Shown here piece after piece: positions 45,925 to 54,505 of a stretch of DNA of 64,000 nt. Source of the stretch: an uncultured Campylobacter sp. (GTDB taxonomy: Bacteria; Campylobacterota; Campylobacteria; Campylobacterales; Campylobacteraceae); NCBI RefSeq assembly GCF_937980635.1, contig NZ_CALJPG010000008.1, positions 62,001 through 126,000 of the forward strand. Reading direction: 5' to 3'. A model generated the notes under the pieces. It saw only the letters and a list, made by a program, of their open reading frames with translations. It was not told the DNA's origin and made no database searches. Made by a program: the position numbers and the translations under genes. How positions within the stretch are numbered: position 1 is the stretch's first letter; every line of letters starts with the position of its first letter.

Positions 45925-45930
45925 TATAAT
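45925..45930 (+). promoter_or_regulatory. -10 promoter element of peb4
   Basis: TATAAT, in a GAGTTATAATCGCC context, lies 27 bases upstream of the peb4 ATG; the ribosome site AAGGA follows. Campylobacter promoters depend mainly on this element. Confidence 0.65.
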
Positions 45931-45956
45931 CGCCGTTAAAATTTTTTTAAGGAATT

Positions 45957-46769
45957 ATGATGAAAAAAGTTTTATTTACAGCACTTAGTTTGGCTGCTGC
46001 TATCAGCCTTAACGCTACCGTTTACGCTACCGTAAATGGCAAAGACGTAACCGAAAAAGAGCTTGCTCCGCTACTTCAAGGCATAGGTAACGTAGATATC
46101 GCTGCTCTTAACGCGGATCAAAAAAAGGAGCTTATCGATAAAGGCATCGATCTGATGCTGCTAACGGATGAAGCCAAAAAATCGGGCGTTATGGACGAAG
46201 ACGTTTATAAAAAAGAGCTTGAAATCGTAAAAGATAACTTAGCGCTTCGCGTATGGCAGGCTAAAGAAGCCAGCAAAATAAATATCGACGATAAAGAAAT
46301 AGCCGATTTTTACAACAAAAACAAAGCGCGCTTTACCGAGCCTGCGAGAATCAAAGCGGCTCAGATCGTCGTTAAAACCGAAGCTGAGGCAAACGATATT
46401 ATTAAGCAGTTAAAAGGGCTTAGCGACAGTGCGCTATTTACTAAATTTGCAGAGCTTGCCAAAGCTAAATCTATCGATCCGCAGGCTAAACAAACTGGCG
46501 GCGAGCTAGGCTGGATGCCTAGTGATCAGGTCAAGCCTTTTGCCGATGCGATCTCTAAGATAAAAGATGGTCAAATCACTACTAAAGCTATTAGAAGCAG
46601 AGTCGGATATCACGTCGTGTTAAAAGAGGAGTCTCAAGCTAAAAAGCAGTTAAGTCAAAGCGAGGCAAAGCCTTTTATTGAGCGCGTGCTTAGACAGCAA
46701 AAAGCGGCGAAAGTAGTCGAGCAAAAAGCGGCAGATCTTCACAAAAACGCTAAAATCGAGTATAAATAA
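45957..46769 (+). CDS. peb4: Periplasmic peptidyl-prolyl isomerase (PEB4/CBF2-like)
   Basis: A 270-residue SurA-like chaperone with a signal peptide ending near residue 22 (LSLAAAISLNATVYA), an N-terminal helical chaperone part, and a parvulin (PpiC) domain from about 130 to 230 (IKAAQIVVKTEAEA, TGGELGWMPSDQVKPFADAI, SRVGYHVVLKEE). It folds outer-membrane proteins; in C. jejuni PEB4 is a major antigen. The start could also be the second Met (45960). Same operon and order (nth, peb4, fba) as in C. jejuni. Confidence 0.93.
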   Translation: MMKKVLFTALSLAAAISLNATVYATVNGKDVTEKELAPLLQGIGNVDIAALNADQKKELIDKGIDLMLLTDEAKKSGVMDEDVYKKELEIVKDNLALRVWQAKEASKINIDDKEIADFYNKNKARFTEPARIKAAQIVVKTEAEANDIIKQLKGLSDSALFTKFAELAKAKSIDPQAKQTGGELGWMPSDQVKPFADAISKIKDGQITTKAIRSRVGYHVVLKEESQAKKQLSQSEAKPFIERVLRQQKAAKVVEQKAADLHKNAKIEYK

Positions 46770-46783
46770 TATAGGAGCTAAAA

Positions 46784-47848
46784 ATGGGCGTTTTAGATAT
46801 AGTAAAACCGGGCGTTTTAAGCGGCGATGACGTAAGTAAGGTCTATGCGTATGCGAAGCAGCAAGGCTTTGCGATCCCTGCGGTAAACGTAGTGGGGAGC
46901 AACTCCATAAACGCCGTCTTGGAAAGCGCTAAAATCGCAAATTCGCCCGTAATAATTCAGTTTAGCAACGGCGGCGCAGCATTTTATGCAGGCGCTACTT
47001 GCCCTAATGCCGCAGTTTTAGGCGCTATCGCAGGCGCACGTCAAGTGCATGCTCTGGCAGCTCATTATGGTGTTGCGGTGATTTTGCATACTGATCATGC
47101 CGCGAGGAAGCTGCTTCCGTGGATCGACGAGCTCATCGAAGCTAATACCGCTCATAAAAAAGCTCACGGCGTGCCGCTGTTTAGCTCGCATATGCTCGAT
47201 CTTAGCGAGGATGATTTGGAGTTAAATTTAGCGACCTGCGAAAAGTATTTGGAAATTTTAAGCGATCTTGGAATTTCGCTTGAGATCGAGCTTGGCGTCA
47301 CAGGCGGCGAAGAGGACGGCGTCGATAATACCGGCGTTGATAATGCGCGGCTTTACACCCAGCCCGCAGATGTCGCTCTTGCTTACGAACGGCTAAGCAA
47401 AATCAGCGATAGATTCAGCATTGCGGCAAGCTTCGGCAACGTCCACGGCGTGTATAAGCCGGGCAATGTCGTGCTGAGACCTGAAATTTTGAAAAATTCG
47501 CAAAAATTCGTCCGAGAAAAATTTAATCTGCAATCCGAGAAGCCCGTAAATTTCGTCTTTCATGGCGGCAGCGGCAGCGAGACCTCCGACATCAAGGCAG
47601 CCGTCAGCTACGGCGTCGTTAAGATGAATATCGACACCGACACGCAGTGGGCGTTCTGGGACGGCGTGCGCGCTTATGAGGCCAAAAATCGCGGCTATTT
47701 GCAAGCTCAAATCGGCAATCCAGAAGGTGAGGATAAACCGAATAAAAAATTCTACGATCCTCGCAAATGGCTGAGAGCGGGCGAGCAGAGTATGGTGGCG
47801 CGCTTGCAGGTCGCATTTGAAAATCTAAATTGCCTAAATAGGAACTAA
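46784..47848 (+). CDS. fba: Class II fructose-bisphosphate aldolase
   Basis: A 354-residue zinc aldolase that works mainly in gluconeogenesis in Campylobacter. The zinc site HTDHAARKLL, the SHMLDLSED segment, the GVTGGEEDGVDN loop, ASFGNVHGVYKPGNV and FHGGSGSETSDIK are diagnostic. It follows peb4 by 14 bases and precedes the 47850 gene by one base, so these are co-transcribed. Confidence 0.97.
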   Translation: MGVLDIVKPGVLSGDDVSKVYAYAKQQGFAIPAVNVVGSNSINAVLESAKIANSPVIIQFSNGGAAFYAGATCPNAAVLGAIAGARQVHALAAHYGVAVILHTDHAARKLLPWIDELIEANTAHKKAHGVPLFSSHMLDLSEDDLELNLATCEKYLEILSDLGISLEIELGVTGGEEDGVDNTGVDNARLYTQPADVALAYERLSKISDRFSIAASFGNVHGVYKPGNVVLRPEILKNSQKFVREKFNLQSEKPVNFVFHGGSGSETSDIKAAVSYGVVKMNIDTDTQWAFWDGVRAYEAKNRGYLQAQIGNPEGEDKPNKKFYDPRKWLRAGEQSMVARLQVAFENLNCLNRN

Positions 47849-47849
47849 T

Positions 47850-49139
47850 ATGGATCGCCCAAATAACGAAGTGCTCGATATCACGCTACCTGAGGCGAAG
47901 GAGCGCTCGTTAGCGGGCGTTTTTTTTAAGATCGCAGCTCTGCCGATCGCGGTTTTTGTGGTGTTTTTGCTGGGCTATTTGGGGCTTATCGGACTAAAAG
48001 TAGAGACGCACTCGATCCTGATGCTTGCAGTTTTGCTTATTATTGCACTAATTTTAGCTCGTCATAATGCAGAATATGGCTGCTTAAATTTTCAAAATAA
48101 TATCGATGATTTCAAGCGCGAGCTGAAAAATTACATCGTCGCCAATCTTTTAAGTATCGGCGGTAAGAAAAAATCCGATGCTAGCTTTGATCTTTTTGTG
48201 GACGAATACGGCTACTCGCTGCGTAATCAAAACTACGCTTCCGTCGCATCGGCAGTCTTTCCGATGCTTGGAATTTTAGGAACTTTCATCTCGATTGCGA
48301 TTTCGATGCCGCACTTTTCCTCAAGCAATATCGATGGGCTCGAAACCGAGATCGCGCAGCTTCTAGGCGGCGTAGGCACGGCGTTTTACGTCTCGATCTA
48401 TGGAATTTTCTTAGCGCTTTGGTGGATATATTTTGAGAAAAAAGGCATTAGCAAATATGAGCGTCTGCTCATCAAATACAAAAATTCCACTAAAAATTTT
48501 TTCTGGAACAAAGACGAAATAACACAGGGCTATCTGAGTGAAATTTTAAACGCTAATTCTGAAATTTCGCGCTCATTTGCGATGATGAGCTCTACGAATT
48601 TTACCGAAAGGCTAAACCGCCTAATCGATGAAAAAATCGGCGCGTTTGAAAGCGTGATGGAAGCCGAGAAGCGAAGTATGGCAATTACACAAGAAGAGCT
48701 TGAAAAGGCAGGAGAGATGATCCAAAGGACAAATCTCGCTCACGGTGAGTTAGATAAGAGCTTCGCTCAAATTTTATCTGCGCTTAAGTCCGTGTCTGCA
48801 AGCCTAATCGAAATTCAAAACGGAATTTCCGCGCAGTATCTAAGCCAGTCTAAGACTTTAACGGATGGGCAAGGCGAGCTGGCTAACGTTACGAATGCAT
48901 TAAGCGCTCAAATCAAGAGCCTAAATGCCTCCTTAGGTGGGTTTGCGGGCGAAATTTCAAGTTCGCAGAATGCTTACGCCGCTAAAATTGACGCTAGCTT
49001 TAAGGGGTTAAGCGCGGATTTGAAGGCACTTTTAGCTGGAGAGGGCGCTGCGCGGACGAGCAACGAAAGCATCATCGAAGAGCTTCGCAAAACGCTTGCG
49101 AGCATCGATGAAAAAGCACTTTTAGATGAAAACGAATAA
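47850..49139 (+). CDS. MotA/TolQ/ExbB-type membrane protein with long coiled tail
   Basis: A 429-residue protein with four membrane helices (about 24-50, 52-70, 127-150, 167-195) in the MotA/ExbB pattern, including SAVFPMLGILGTFISIAISM and LLGGVGTAFYVSIYGIFLALWW. After residue 220 it has a long helical/coiled tail of about 200 residues in the cytoplasm. Its 3' end overlaps by 14 bases the next gene, which encodes the partner with an OmpA domain. An equivalent pair follows fba in C. jejuni. It is most likely the stator ring of a 5:2-type ion-driven motor of unknown function. Confidence 0.8.
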   Translation: MDRPNNEVLDITLPEAKERSLAGVFFKIAALPIAVFVVFLLGYLGLIGLKVETHSILMLAVLLIIALILARHNAEYGCLNFQNNIDDFKRELKNYIVANLLSIGGKKKSDASFDLFVDEYGYSLRNQNYASVASAVFPMLGILGTFISIAISMPHFSSSNIDGLETEIAQLLGGVGTAFYVSIYGIFLALWWIYFEKKGISKYERLLIKYKNSTKNFFWNKDEITQGYLSEILNANSEISRSFAMMSSTNFTERLNRLIDEKIGAFESVMEAEKRSMAITQEELEKAGEMIQRTNLAHGELDKSFAQILSALKSVSASLIEIQNGISAQYLSQSKTLTDGQGELANVTNALSAQIKSLNASLGGFAGEISSSQNAYAAKIDASFKGLSADLKALLAGEGAARTSNESIIEELRKTLASIDEKALLDENE

Positions 49140-50148
49140 CGAAGAAAAAGAGACCTTTTGGATCGCGTACGCCGACTTGATGGCGGGACTGCTTTTTGTT
49201 TTCGTGCTTTTAGTAGGCGGCATCATCGTCAAATACTTCCTCACGCAAAGCAACCTGCAGGAGAAAGAAAGCCAAATTTCAAGCGCGCTAGCAAGCCTGC
49301 AAAGCCAGGAGAAAAAAAGCGCCGAGCTTGAAGCGCTGAATAAAATTTTTAGCGATCAGCTCGAGAAGCTAAATATCGAAAACACCGATCTTCGCAAGCA
49401 AAATTCCATCTATTTCATACAGATCGAAGATCTGACTGAGATGGCTGAGAAGCTGAAAAAAGAGAATTTAGACATCAACTCGCTTCTGCAAAAAGCACGC
49501 GACGACGCCAACGCTACGATCAGCCAAAATGAGCTTAAAATCGCCTTTTTGCTCAATCAGCTCACGAAGAAGGAGAGCGATTTTAATAAAATTTTACAAG
49601 ACCTCAACGTCACGAAAAACCGCATCCGCAACCTCACCGGAATGAAGGTCAAGATCATCGCCGATCTGAAGGAGAAGCTGGGCGGCAAGATCCGCATCGA
49701 CAACGAAAGCGGCGCGATGACGCTAAGCTCGTCGATCCTTTTCGACAAAGGCTCAAGCGAGCTGAAAGAGAGCGCCAAAGAGACGCTCCGCTCGACGCTA
49801 CAGAGTTATTTCGCCGCGCTTTTGAATAACGATGAAATTCGCGAAAATTTAGATCAGATCATCATCGAGGGGCACACGGACAGCGACGGCGGGTATTTAT
49901 ACAACCTCGAGCTGTCGCAAAACAGAGCGTTTGCGGTGATGGATTTCATCAACTCGTGGAATAAAGATGAGCGGCTGCAAAAATACCTCATCGCCAGCGG
50001 TCGCAGCTACACGCAGCCCGTGATGCGCAGAGGCGTCGAGGACAAGGACGCTAGCCGCCGCATCGAGATCAAATTTACTCTCTCAAACAAAGAGGCGATG
50101 GAGGAGATCAGGAAATTTTTGCAGTTCGACGCGAACGCTACGAATTAG
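49126..50148 (+). CDS. MotB-like protein with OmpA peptidoglycan-binding domain
   Basis: A 340-residue protein with one membrane helix (about 13-33) starting FWIAYADLMAGLLFVF; Asp17 is placed like the proton-carrying aspartate of MotB. Next comes a coiled coil (about 35-170), then an OmpA-like domain (from about 195) with SSILFDKGSSELKESAK, EGHTDSDGGYLYNLELSQNR and ASRRIEIKF. It pairs with the MotA-like protein by a 14-base overlap. Ion-driven and anchored to the wall; the cargo is unknown, and no flagellar genes are near. Confidence 0.83.
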   Translation: MKTNNEEKETFWIAYADLMAGLLFVFVLLVGGIIVKYFLTQSNLQEKESQISSALASLQSQEKKSAELEALNKIFSDQLEKLNIENTDLRKQNSIYFIQIEDLTEMAEKLKKENLDINSLLQKARDDANATISQNELKIAFLLNQLTKKESDFNKILQDLNVTKNRIRNLTGMKVKIIADLKEKLGGKIRIDNESGAMTLSSSILFDKGSSELKESAKETLRSTLQSYFAALLNNDEIRENLDQIIIEGHTDSDGGYLYNLELSQNRAFAVMDFINSWNKDERLQKYLIASGRSYTQPVMRRGVEDKDASRRIEIKFTLSNKEAMEEIRKFLQFDANATN

Positions 50149-50487
50149 TAGCTCGCTCGAAATTTTAACCTGCAAAAAAGAAGGCTTAAAATTTTAAAAT
50201 TCTTAAGGAATTAACGGCTCATCTGAAATTTAAACGGCGGCAGAACGCGCCATTTTTTTTGGCGCGAATACTATGAACGGGCGGCTCGCTAAATTTTACC
50301 GTAGCCCTTACGTGGCGTTTATGTAATGCCTGCTGCGGCGGAATGGGCTTAAATTTAAAGCCTGTGCATTTTGCCGCGCCTTTAGTACTGCTGCGCGCGA
50401 CCGCGACGATATAATTCAAATTTTGACCTTTAAATTTTAAGTCGCAAATTTAAGCAGGCTTAACGGGCGGTTTTAAATTTAAACGGA
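50149..50487. other. Non-coding gap
   Basis: About 340 bases between the motor pair and the Sel1 gene (convergent). I see no gene or RNA; the region is a mixture of AAATTT words and GC-rich pieces. Confidence 0.4.
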
Positions 50488-51180
50488 TTAAAATCCTTGC
50501 TCGTTCAGCTTTTTATATTCGTCGCAACCAATTTGATCACCCAAATCGCAAGCCTTGCCGAAGTATTCCTTCGCCATACTCTTATCTTGCTTTACGCCTT
50601 GCCCGTTTGTATATAAAATCCCGAGATTATAGCATCCGCTGCTAAATTCTAAATCACAGCTCTTAGAAAACAATTCGTTTGCTTTTTTATAATCTTGCCT
50701 TACGCCTTGTCCATTTGTATATAAAACTCCTAGATTATAGCATCCTCTGCTATGTCCTAAACCACAAGCTTTAGAAAACAATTCGCTTGCTTTTTTATAA
50801 TCTTGCCTTACGCCTTGTCCATTTGTGTATAATCCTCCAAGATTATAGCATCCTGAGCTATTTCTTAAATCGCAAGCTTTAGAATATAATTCACTTGCTT
50901 TTTTATAATCTTGCCTTACGCCTTTGCTAAATTCGTATAAAGCCCCAAGACCAAAGTACCCAAGACCATCTCCTAATCCACAAGCTTTAGAATATAATTC
51001 ACTTGCTTTTTTATAGTCTTGTTTTATGCCTTTGCCAAAATTATATGCTATGCCCAGCCTTACACATCCTGTGGCATCATTGTTATTGCATCTATTTTGA
51101 AGTTCTTTAATATCAAAATTGTTCTGTTCTGCCGACAATAAAGCCGTCATGGCGGCTAGCACTAAAAATATCTTTTTCAT
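50488..51180 (-). CDS. Secreted Sel1-repeat (HcpA-like) protein
   Basis: A secreted repeat protein of 230 residues from the ATG at 51180 (MKKIFLVLAAMTALLSA signal peptide). It has at least five Sel1-like repeats of 36 residues, each with QDYKKASELYSKAC-type helix and two cysteines (the HcpA pattern of disulfide-linked repeats). The repeats are almost identical in DNA (108-bp units), so the copy number may vary by recombination. Such proteins are often beta-lactamase-like in name but act in protein-protein contact. The gene is more AT-rich than its neighbours. Confidence 0.82.
   Translation of the reverse strand: MKKIFLVLAAMTALLSAEQNNFDIKELQNRCNNNDATGCVRLGIAYNFGKGIKQDYKKASELYSKACGLGDGLGYFGLGALYEFSKGVRQDYKKASELYSKACDLRNSSGCYNLGGLYTNGQGVRQDYKKASELFSKACGLGHSRGCYNLGVLYTNGQGVRQDYKKANELFSKSCDLEFSSGCYNLGILYTNGQGVKQDKSMAKEYFGKACDLGDQIGCDEYKKLNEQGF
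50520..51085 (-). repeat. 108-bp tandem coding repeats
   Basis: The coding DNA of the Sel1 gene repeats with a 108-base step; strings such as TTATAATCTTGCCTTACGCC recur nearly unchanged in four units. Such an array is prone to gain or loss of whole units without frameshift. Confidence 0.7.
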
Positions 51181-51392
51181 AAGTTGCTCCATCTAAAATT
51201 TTGAGCATTTTATTCCTTTTTTGCTTAATTTATTAAAAAATCATTCATTTTTTAAATATGTTTTATTAAGAAATATTGGATTTTTAGAAAAAAGACTTTC
51301 AAATTTCATTATCTTAGATTAGGCACAGCCGCAAGCTTAAAGGCGAAATTTAGCAAAAAGCGTTAAAATTCCAAGCATCACAAGGAGCGAAA

Positions 51393-52682
51393 ATGAAAAT
51401 TTTAAAAAGCACGGACGCAAATTTCAAAGAGGAGTTCGCGAGGCTGGTGCGCCGCGGCGAGACGGATATGAGGTCTGTAATGCCCGTCGTAAGCGGCATC
51501 ATCGAGGAGATCAGAGCGCGCGGCGATGAGGCGCTAGCCGAACAGATAGAGAAATTTGATAGATGGCGCGTGCAGGGCGATCTGGCTATCACGCAAGAGC
51601 AGATGAGCCGTGCGTATGAAAGCTTAACCACGGAGCTTAAAAACGCGCTACAGGTTGCATACGAGCGCATCTACGCTTATCATGAAAAACAGCTTGAGAG
51701 AAGCTGGTTTAGCTTCGATCCAAGCGGCGCGATGCTCGGGCAAAAGATCACGCCGGTAGATCGCGCGGGGCTGTATATCCCGGGCGGCAAGGCGGCGTAT
51801 CCGAGCTCGCTTCTGATGAATGCGATCCCAGCAATCGTCGCGGGCGTAGAGGATATCAGCGTTTGCACTCCTGCCGTGGGCGGCGTCGTAAATGAGCTGC
51901 TGCTCGCAGCGATGCATGTGCTGGGGATCAAAAAGGCCTACAAGGTGGGCGGCGCCAGCGCGATCGCGGCGATGGCATACGGCACGCGCACGATCGGCAA
52001 GGTCGATGTCATCACGGGCCCCGGGAATATCTTCGTCGCAACCGCTAAAAAGCTCGTGTTTGGCGACGTGAATATCGATATGATCGCGGGCCCTAGCGAA
52101 GTGGGCATCATCGCAAACGCCGCGGCAAATCCGCGCAACATCGCTGTGGATCTGCTTAGCCAAGCCGAGCACGACGAGATCGCGAGCAGCTTTTTGATAA
52201 GCGACGATGAAAAATTCGCTCTTGCCGTCGCAGAGCACATAGAGCGCGAACTTCCTACGCTCGCGCGTGAGCCGATCGCTCGCGCCAGCGTGCAAAACAA
52301 AGGTGCGATCATCATCGCGCGCGATATGAACGAATGCGTGGGGCTAATGAACGAGCTTGCAGTCGAGCACCTCGAGATCGCGACCGAGAACGCCTACGAG
52401 CTGCTTCCGCGCATACGCCATGCAGGCGCGATATTTTTGGGTCACTACACGCCAGAAGCGATGGGCGATTACCTCGCAGGTCCTAACCACACGCTGCCGA
52501 CCGGCGGAAGCGCGCGGTTTTTCTCGCCTTTGGGGGTTTATAACTTCATCAAACGAAGCTCGATCATAGCGCTAAATAAGCGCGCCATAGACGAGCTCGG
52601 AGGCGCGTGCATGGCGCTAGCGGACGCAGAGGGGCTCGGCGCGCACAAAAAGTCGGTGCAAATTAGATTTGATGAGAAGTGA
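51393..52682 (+). CDS. hisD: Histidinol dehydrogenase
   Basis: A 429-residue zinc enzyme that oxidises histidinol to histidine in two steps. ARGDEALAEQIEKFDRW, the AGLYIPGGKAAYPSSLLMNAIPA segment, the VDVITGPGNIFVATAKK loop, AEHDEIASS and a conserved VEHLEIATENA with metal-binding residues all match. An AAGGAG ribosome site precedes the ATG. No other his gene lies in the window. Confidence 0.97.
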   Translation: MKILKSTDANFKEEFARLVRRGETDMRSVMPVVSGIIEEIRARGDEALAEQIEKFDRWRVQGDLAITQEQMSRAYESLTTELKNALQVAYERIYAYHEKQLERSWFSFDPSGAMLGQKITPVDRAGLYIPGGKAAYPSSLLMNAIPAIVAGVEDISVCTPAVGGVVNELLLAAMHVLGIKKAYKVGGASAIAAMAYGTRTIGKVDVITGPGNIFVATAKKLVFGDVNIDMIAGPSEVGIIANAAANPRNIAVDLLSQAEHDEIASSFLISDDEKFALAVAEHIERELPTLAREPIARASVQNKGAIIIARDMNECVGLMNELAVEHLEIATENAYELLPRIRHAGAIFLGHYTPEAMGDYLAGPNHTLPTGGSARFFSPLGVYNFIKRSSIIALNKRAIDELGGACMALADAEGLGAHKKSVQIRFDEK

Positions 52683-52905
52683 TTTTTACGCTGCAGCCCC
52701 AAGAGGCGGCGAGGGCGAAATTTTAAAAAGCACCAGCGGCAGTTGCGAAACCGCGAGCCGAAATTTAGAATTTAAAGACGAGTTAAATTTTAAAAAATGT
52801 AAGCATCGCGATGAGAGTAAAATTTTAAAATTTCAAAAGCGCTATAAATTTAAAAAAACGGCCGTATTTGATTAAAATTTAAGGCAAATTTACTAAGCGA
52901 AATGA

Positions 52906-52911
52906 TATACT
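52906..52911 (+). promoter_or_regulatory. -10 promoter element
   Basis: TATACT lies 29 bases upstream of the small secreted-protein gene at 52940, which has a strong AAGGAGAG ribosome site. Confidence 0.55.
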
Positions 52912-52939
52912 TTCGCTGATTTTTTACAAGGAGAGAAAA

Positions 52940-53230
52940 ATGAAAAAATCAATTTTAGTTTTGGCTAGTTTTGGCTTTGCGCTAAGTCTTAGCGCTGCAG
53001 ATCTTTCAGATAGCTGCAAAGAGTATTTCGCAGATCTTGATAAGATGGTTGATACCTACAAACAAGCTGGTCAAGAGCAGCAGGTCAAGATGTACGAGGA
53101 TCAAAAAAAGCAGTCCATGGATCAGATCAGCGCACTTCCTAAGGAGCAGCAAGAGGCCACTTGCAAACAAGCTAAAGAGATATTTAAGCAGATGATGGAT
53201 CAGATGAAACAACAAGGCGCTATGAAATAA
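52940..53230 (+). CDS. Small secreted helical protein, DUF5339-like
   Basis: A 96-residue protein with a signal peptide (MKKSILVLASFGFALSLSA) and a mature part of about 75 residues that is entirely helical, with two cysteines (DSCKEYF and ATCKQAKE) likely to form one disulfide. It resembles the DUF5339 family of small Campylobacter and Pasteurellaceae periplasmic proteins; this name is from memory. It has its own promoter and terminator. Confidence 0.75.
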   Translation: MKKSILVLASFGFALSLSAADLSDSCKEYFADLDKMVDTYKQAGQEQQVKMYEDQKKQSMDQISALPKEQQEATCKQAKEIFKQMMDQMKQQGAMK

Positions 53231-53264
53231 GCACCTTCGCGGGCACGATGATGCCCTCTTCAGT

Positions 53265-53300
53265 CGCGGCGATGTGATATCGTCGCGATTAATTCTTTTT
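53265..53300 (+). terminator. Terminator after the 52940 gene
   Basis: CGCGGCGAT / ATCGTCGCG is a 9-bp stem with one G-U pair and a 5-base loop, followed by ATTAATTCTTTTT. Confidence 0.7.
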
Positions 53301-53687
53301 AAACTCACACTTTTATTTTAAAAATTTTTAAATTTTAAAATTCGGATGTTTTATCCTCGTTGCTTTCGGGGATGCACTAAGAATTTCAAATTTGACATTC
53401 GGCTCGTTGCAGGAAGTTAAAACGAAATAAAGCGCTCGCCGTCGTTAAAATGCTCCGCAAGGCGACGCATTTTAGTGGGACGCTGCGGTGCACCAAAGAT
53501 TTACGAGCCGTTTTGACGCGGCTCGAAACAGCGCCTCATCAATATGATGAATTCGAGGCTCGGTTTAAGCGTTATTTTATCGCGATTTGAAATAGCCGGG
53601 CTCATAGATAGAGCGAATTCGCGTCTCAGTTTGCCGCTCTGCCTATGAAATTTACGGCCAAAACATCTCGCAAAATCGCCTCGGATT
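53301..53687. other. Non-coding gap
   Basis: About 390 bases without a recognisable gene. Two GAATTCG(A/C)-type direct repeats near 53550 and 53620 (ATTCGAGGCTCGGTTTAAGCG and ATTCGCGTCTCAGTTTG) are only partly similar. No RNA gene recognised. Confidence 0.35.
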
Positions 53688-54305
53688 TTAATCCTTAGTA
53701 ACGATCGCGCCGTTTTTTATTTCGAGCACGCAGGCATTTCTGTGCAGCTCCTTACCGGCATCTAAAGTATAGTAGTGCGTTGTTACTGTGCAGCGTAAAT
53801 CGGCGTCGATGACGAACTCCTGCTTGGCGCGCATCGGCGGCTTGCTTTTACCGCAGTGCACGTAATCGGCGTAAATTTCGCGACAATCGCTTATACGAAA
53901 TACGTCGTTTAAAAGGCACATAAAAACATATTCGTGCCCGTGCTTGCTATCTTGAAAATCCCTCAGATAAAGCCTTAGCAAAATTGTTTTGGCGCTCTTT
54001 TCAGGCAAACGACAAGCCCTTATGTCTTTGATCCTCTCCCAATACGCGCTTAGATTGTCGATTAAAAAATTCTCCTTTGCGAACGAAAACAGCTTATTTT
54101 TATCAAGTAAATTTTTATCGATAGCCGCTAAGGGCGAAATTTCTCCCGGATAGCGCATCGGCAGTTGCGCGATCGGCAGATTGTCGTAAATATCTTTCAT
54201 ACTCTGATAAATCTCTGGCCGCGGCGCATCGTCTCCCTTGGCTGCAGCATTTTCCATGCTGTATAGCGCAAGTAGGCACAGCAAAAATATCCACATCTGC
54301 TTCAT
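53688..54305 (-). CDS. Secreted protein of unknown function
   Basis: A 205-residue protein with a signal peptide (MWIFLLCLLALYSMENAAA). The mature protein has five cysteines, which suggests a disulfide-bonded periplasmic or secreted protein. No domain recognised. It is read alone, opposite to the neighbouring small gene. Confidence 0.6.
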   Translation of the reverse strand: MKQMWIFLLCLLALYSMENAAAKGDDAPRPEIYQSMKDIYDNLPIAQLPMRYPGEISPLAAIDKNLLDKNKLFSFAKENFLIDNLSAYWERIKDIRACRLPEKSAKTILLRLYLRDFQDSKHGHEYVFMCLLNDVFRISDCREIYADYVHCGKSKPPMRAKQEFVIDADLRCTVTTHYYTLDAGKELHRNACVLEIKNGAIVTKD

Positions 54306-54505
54306 AACATTCCCCCTTGTTTCGGTCGCGACCTCTTTGCTTCTGATTATACTGCAAATTTTAAAGCCTTAATATGAAGAAAAAGATCAAAAATCAAAGC
54401 GCCGCTTTTACAGCCATCCTTAGCCATCTTTTTCTATTCTGCCCTTGCTTTTGGGTTAATTTAATCCGAGTCCTCTTATTCTTGTGTGAAACGGACGATG
54501 CGCGA

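Noticed and set aside
47850..50148. Zorya defence system (ZorA/ZorB)
   Set aside because: The proteins have the motor layout, but no ZorC, ZorD or ZorE gene lies near, and a pair in this position is conserved next to fba in C. jejuni.
50520..51085. Direct repeats that could be taken for a CRISPR array
   Set aside because: The repeats are 108-bp coding units of a Sel1 protein, not short repeats with unique spacers.
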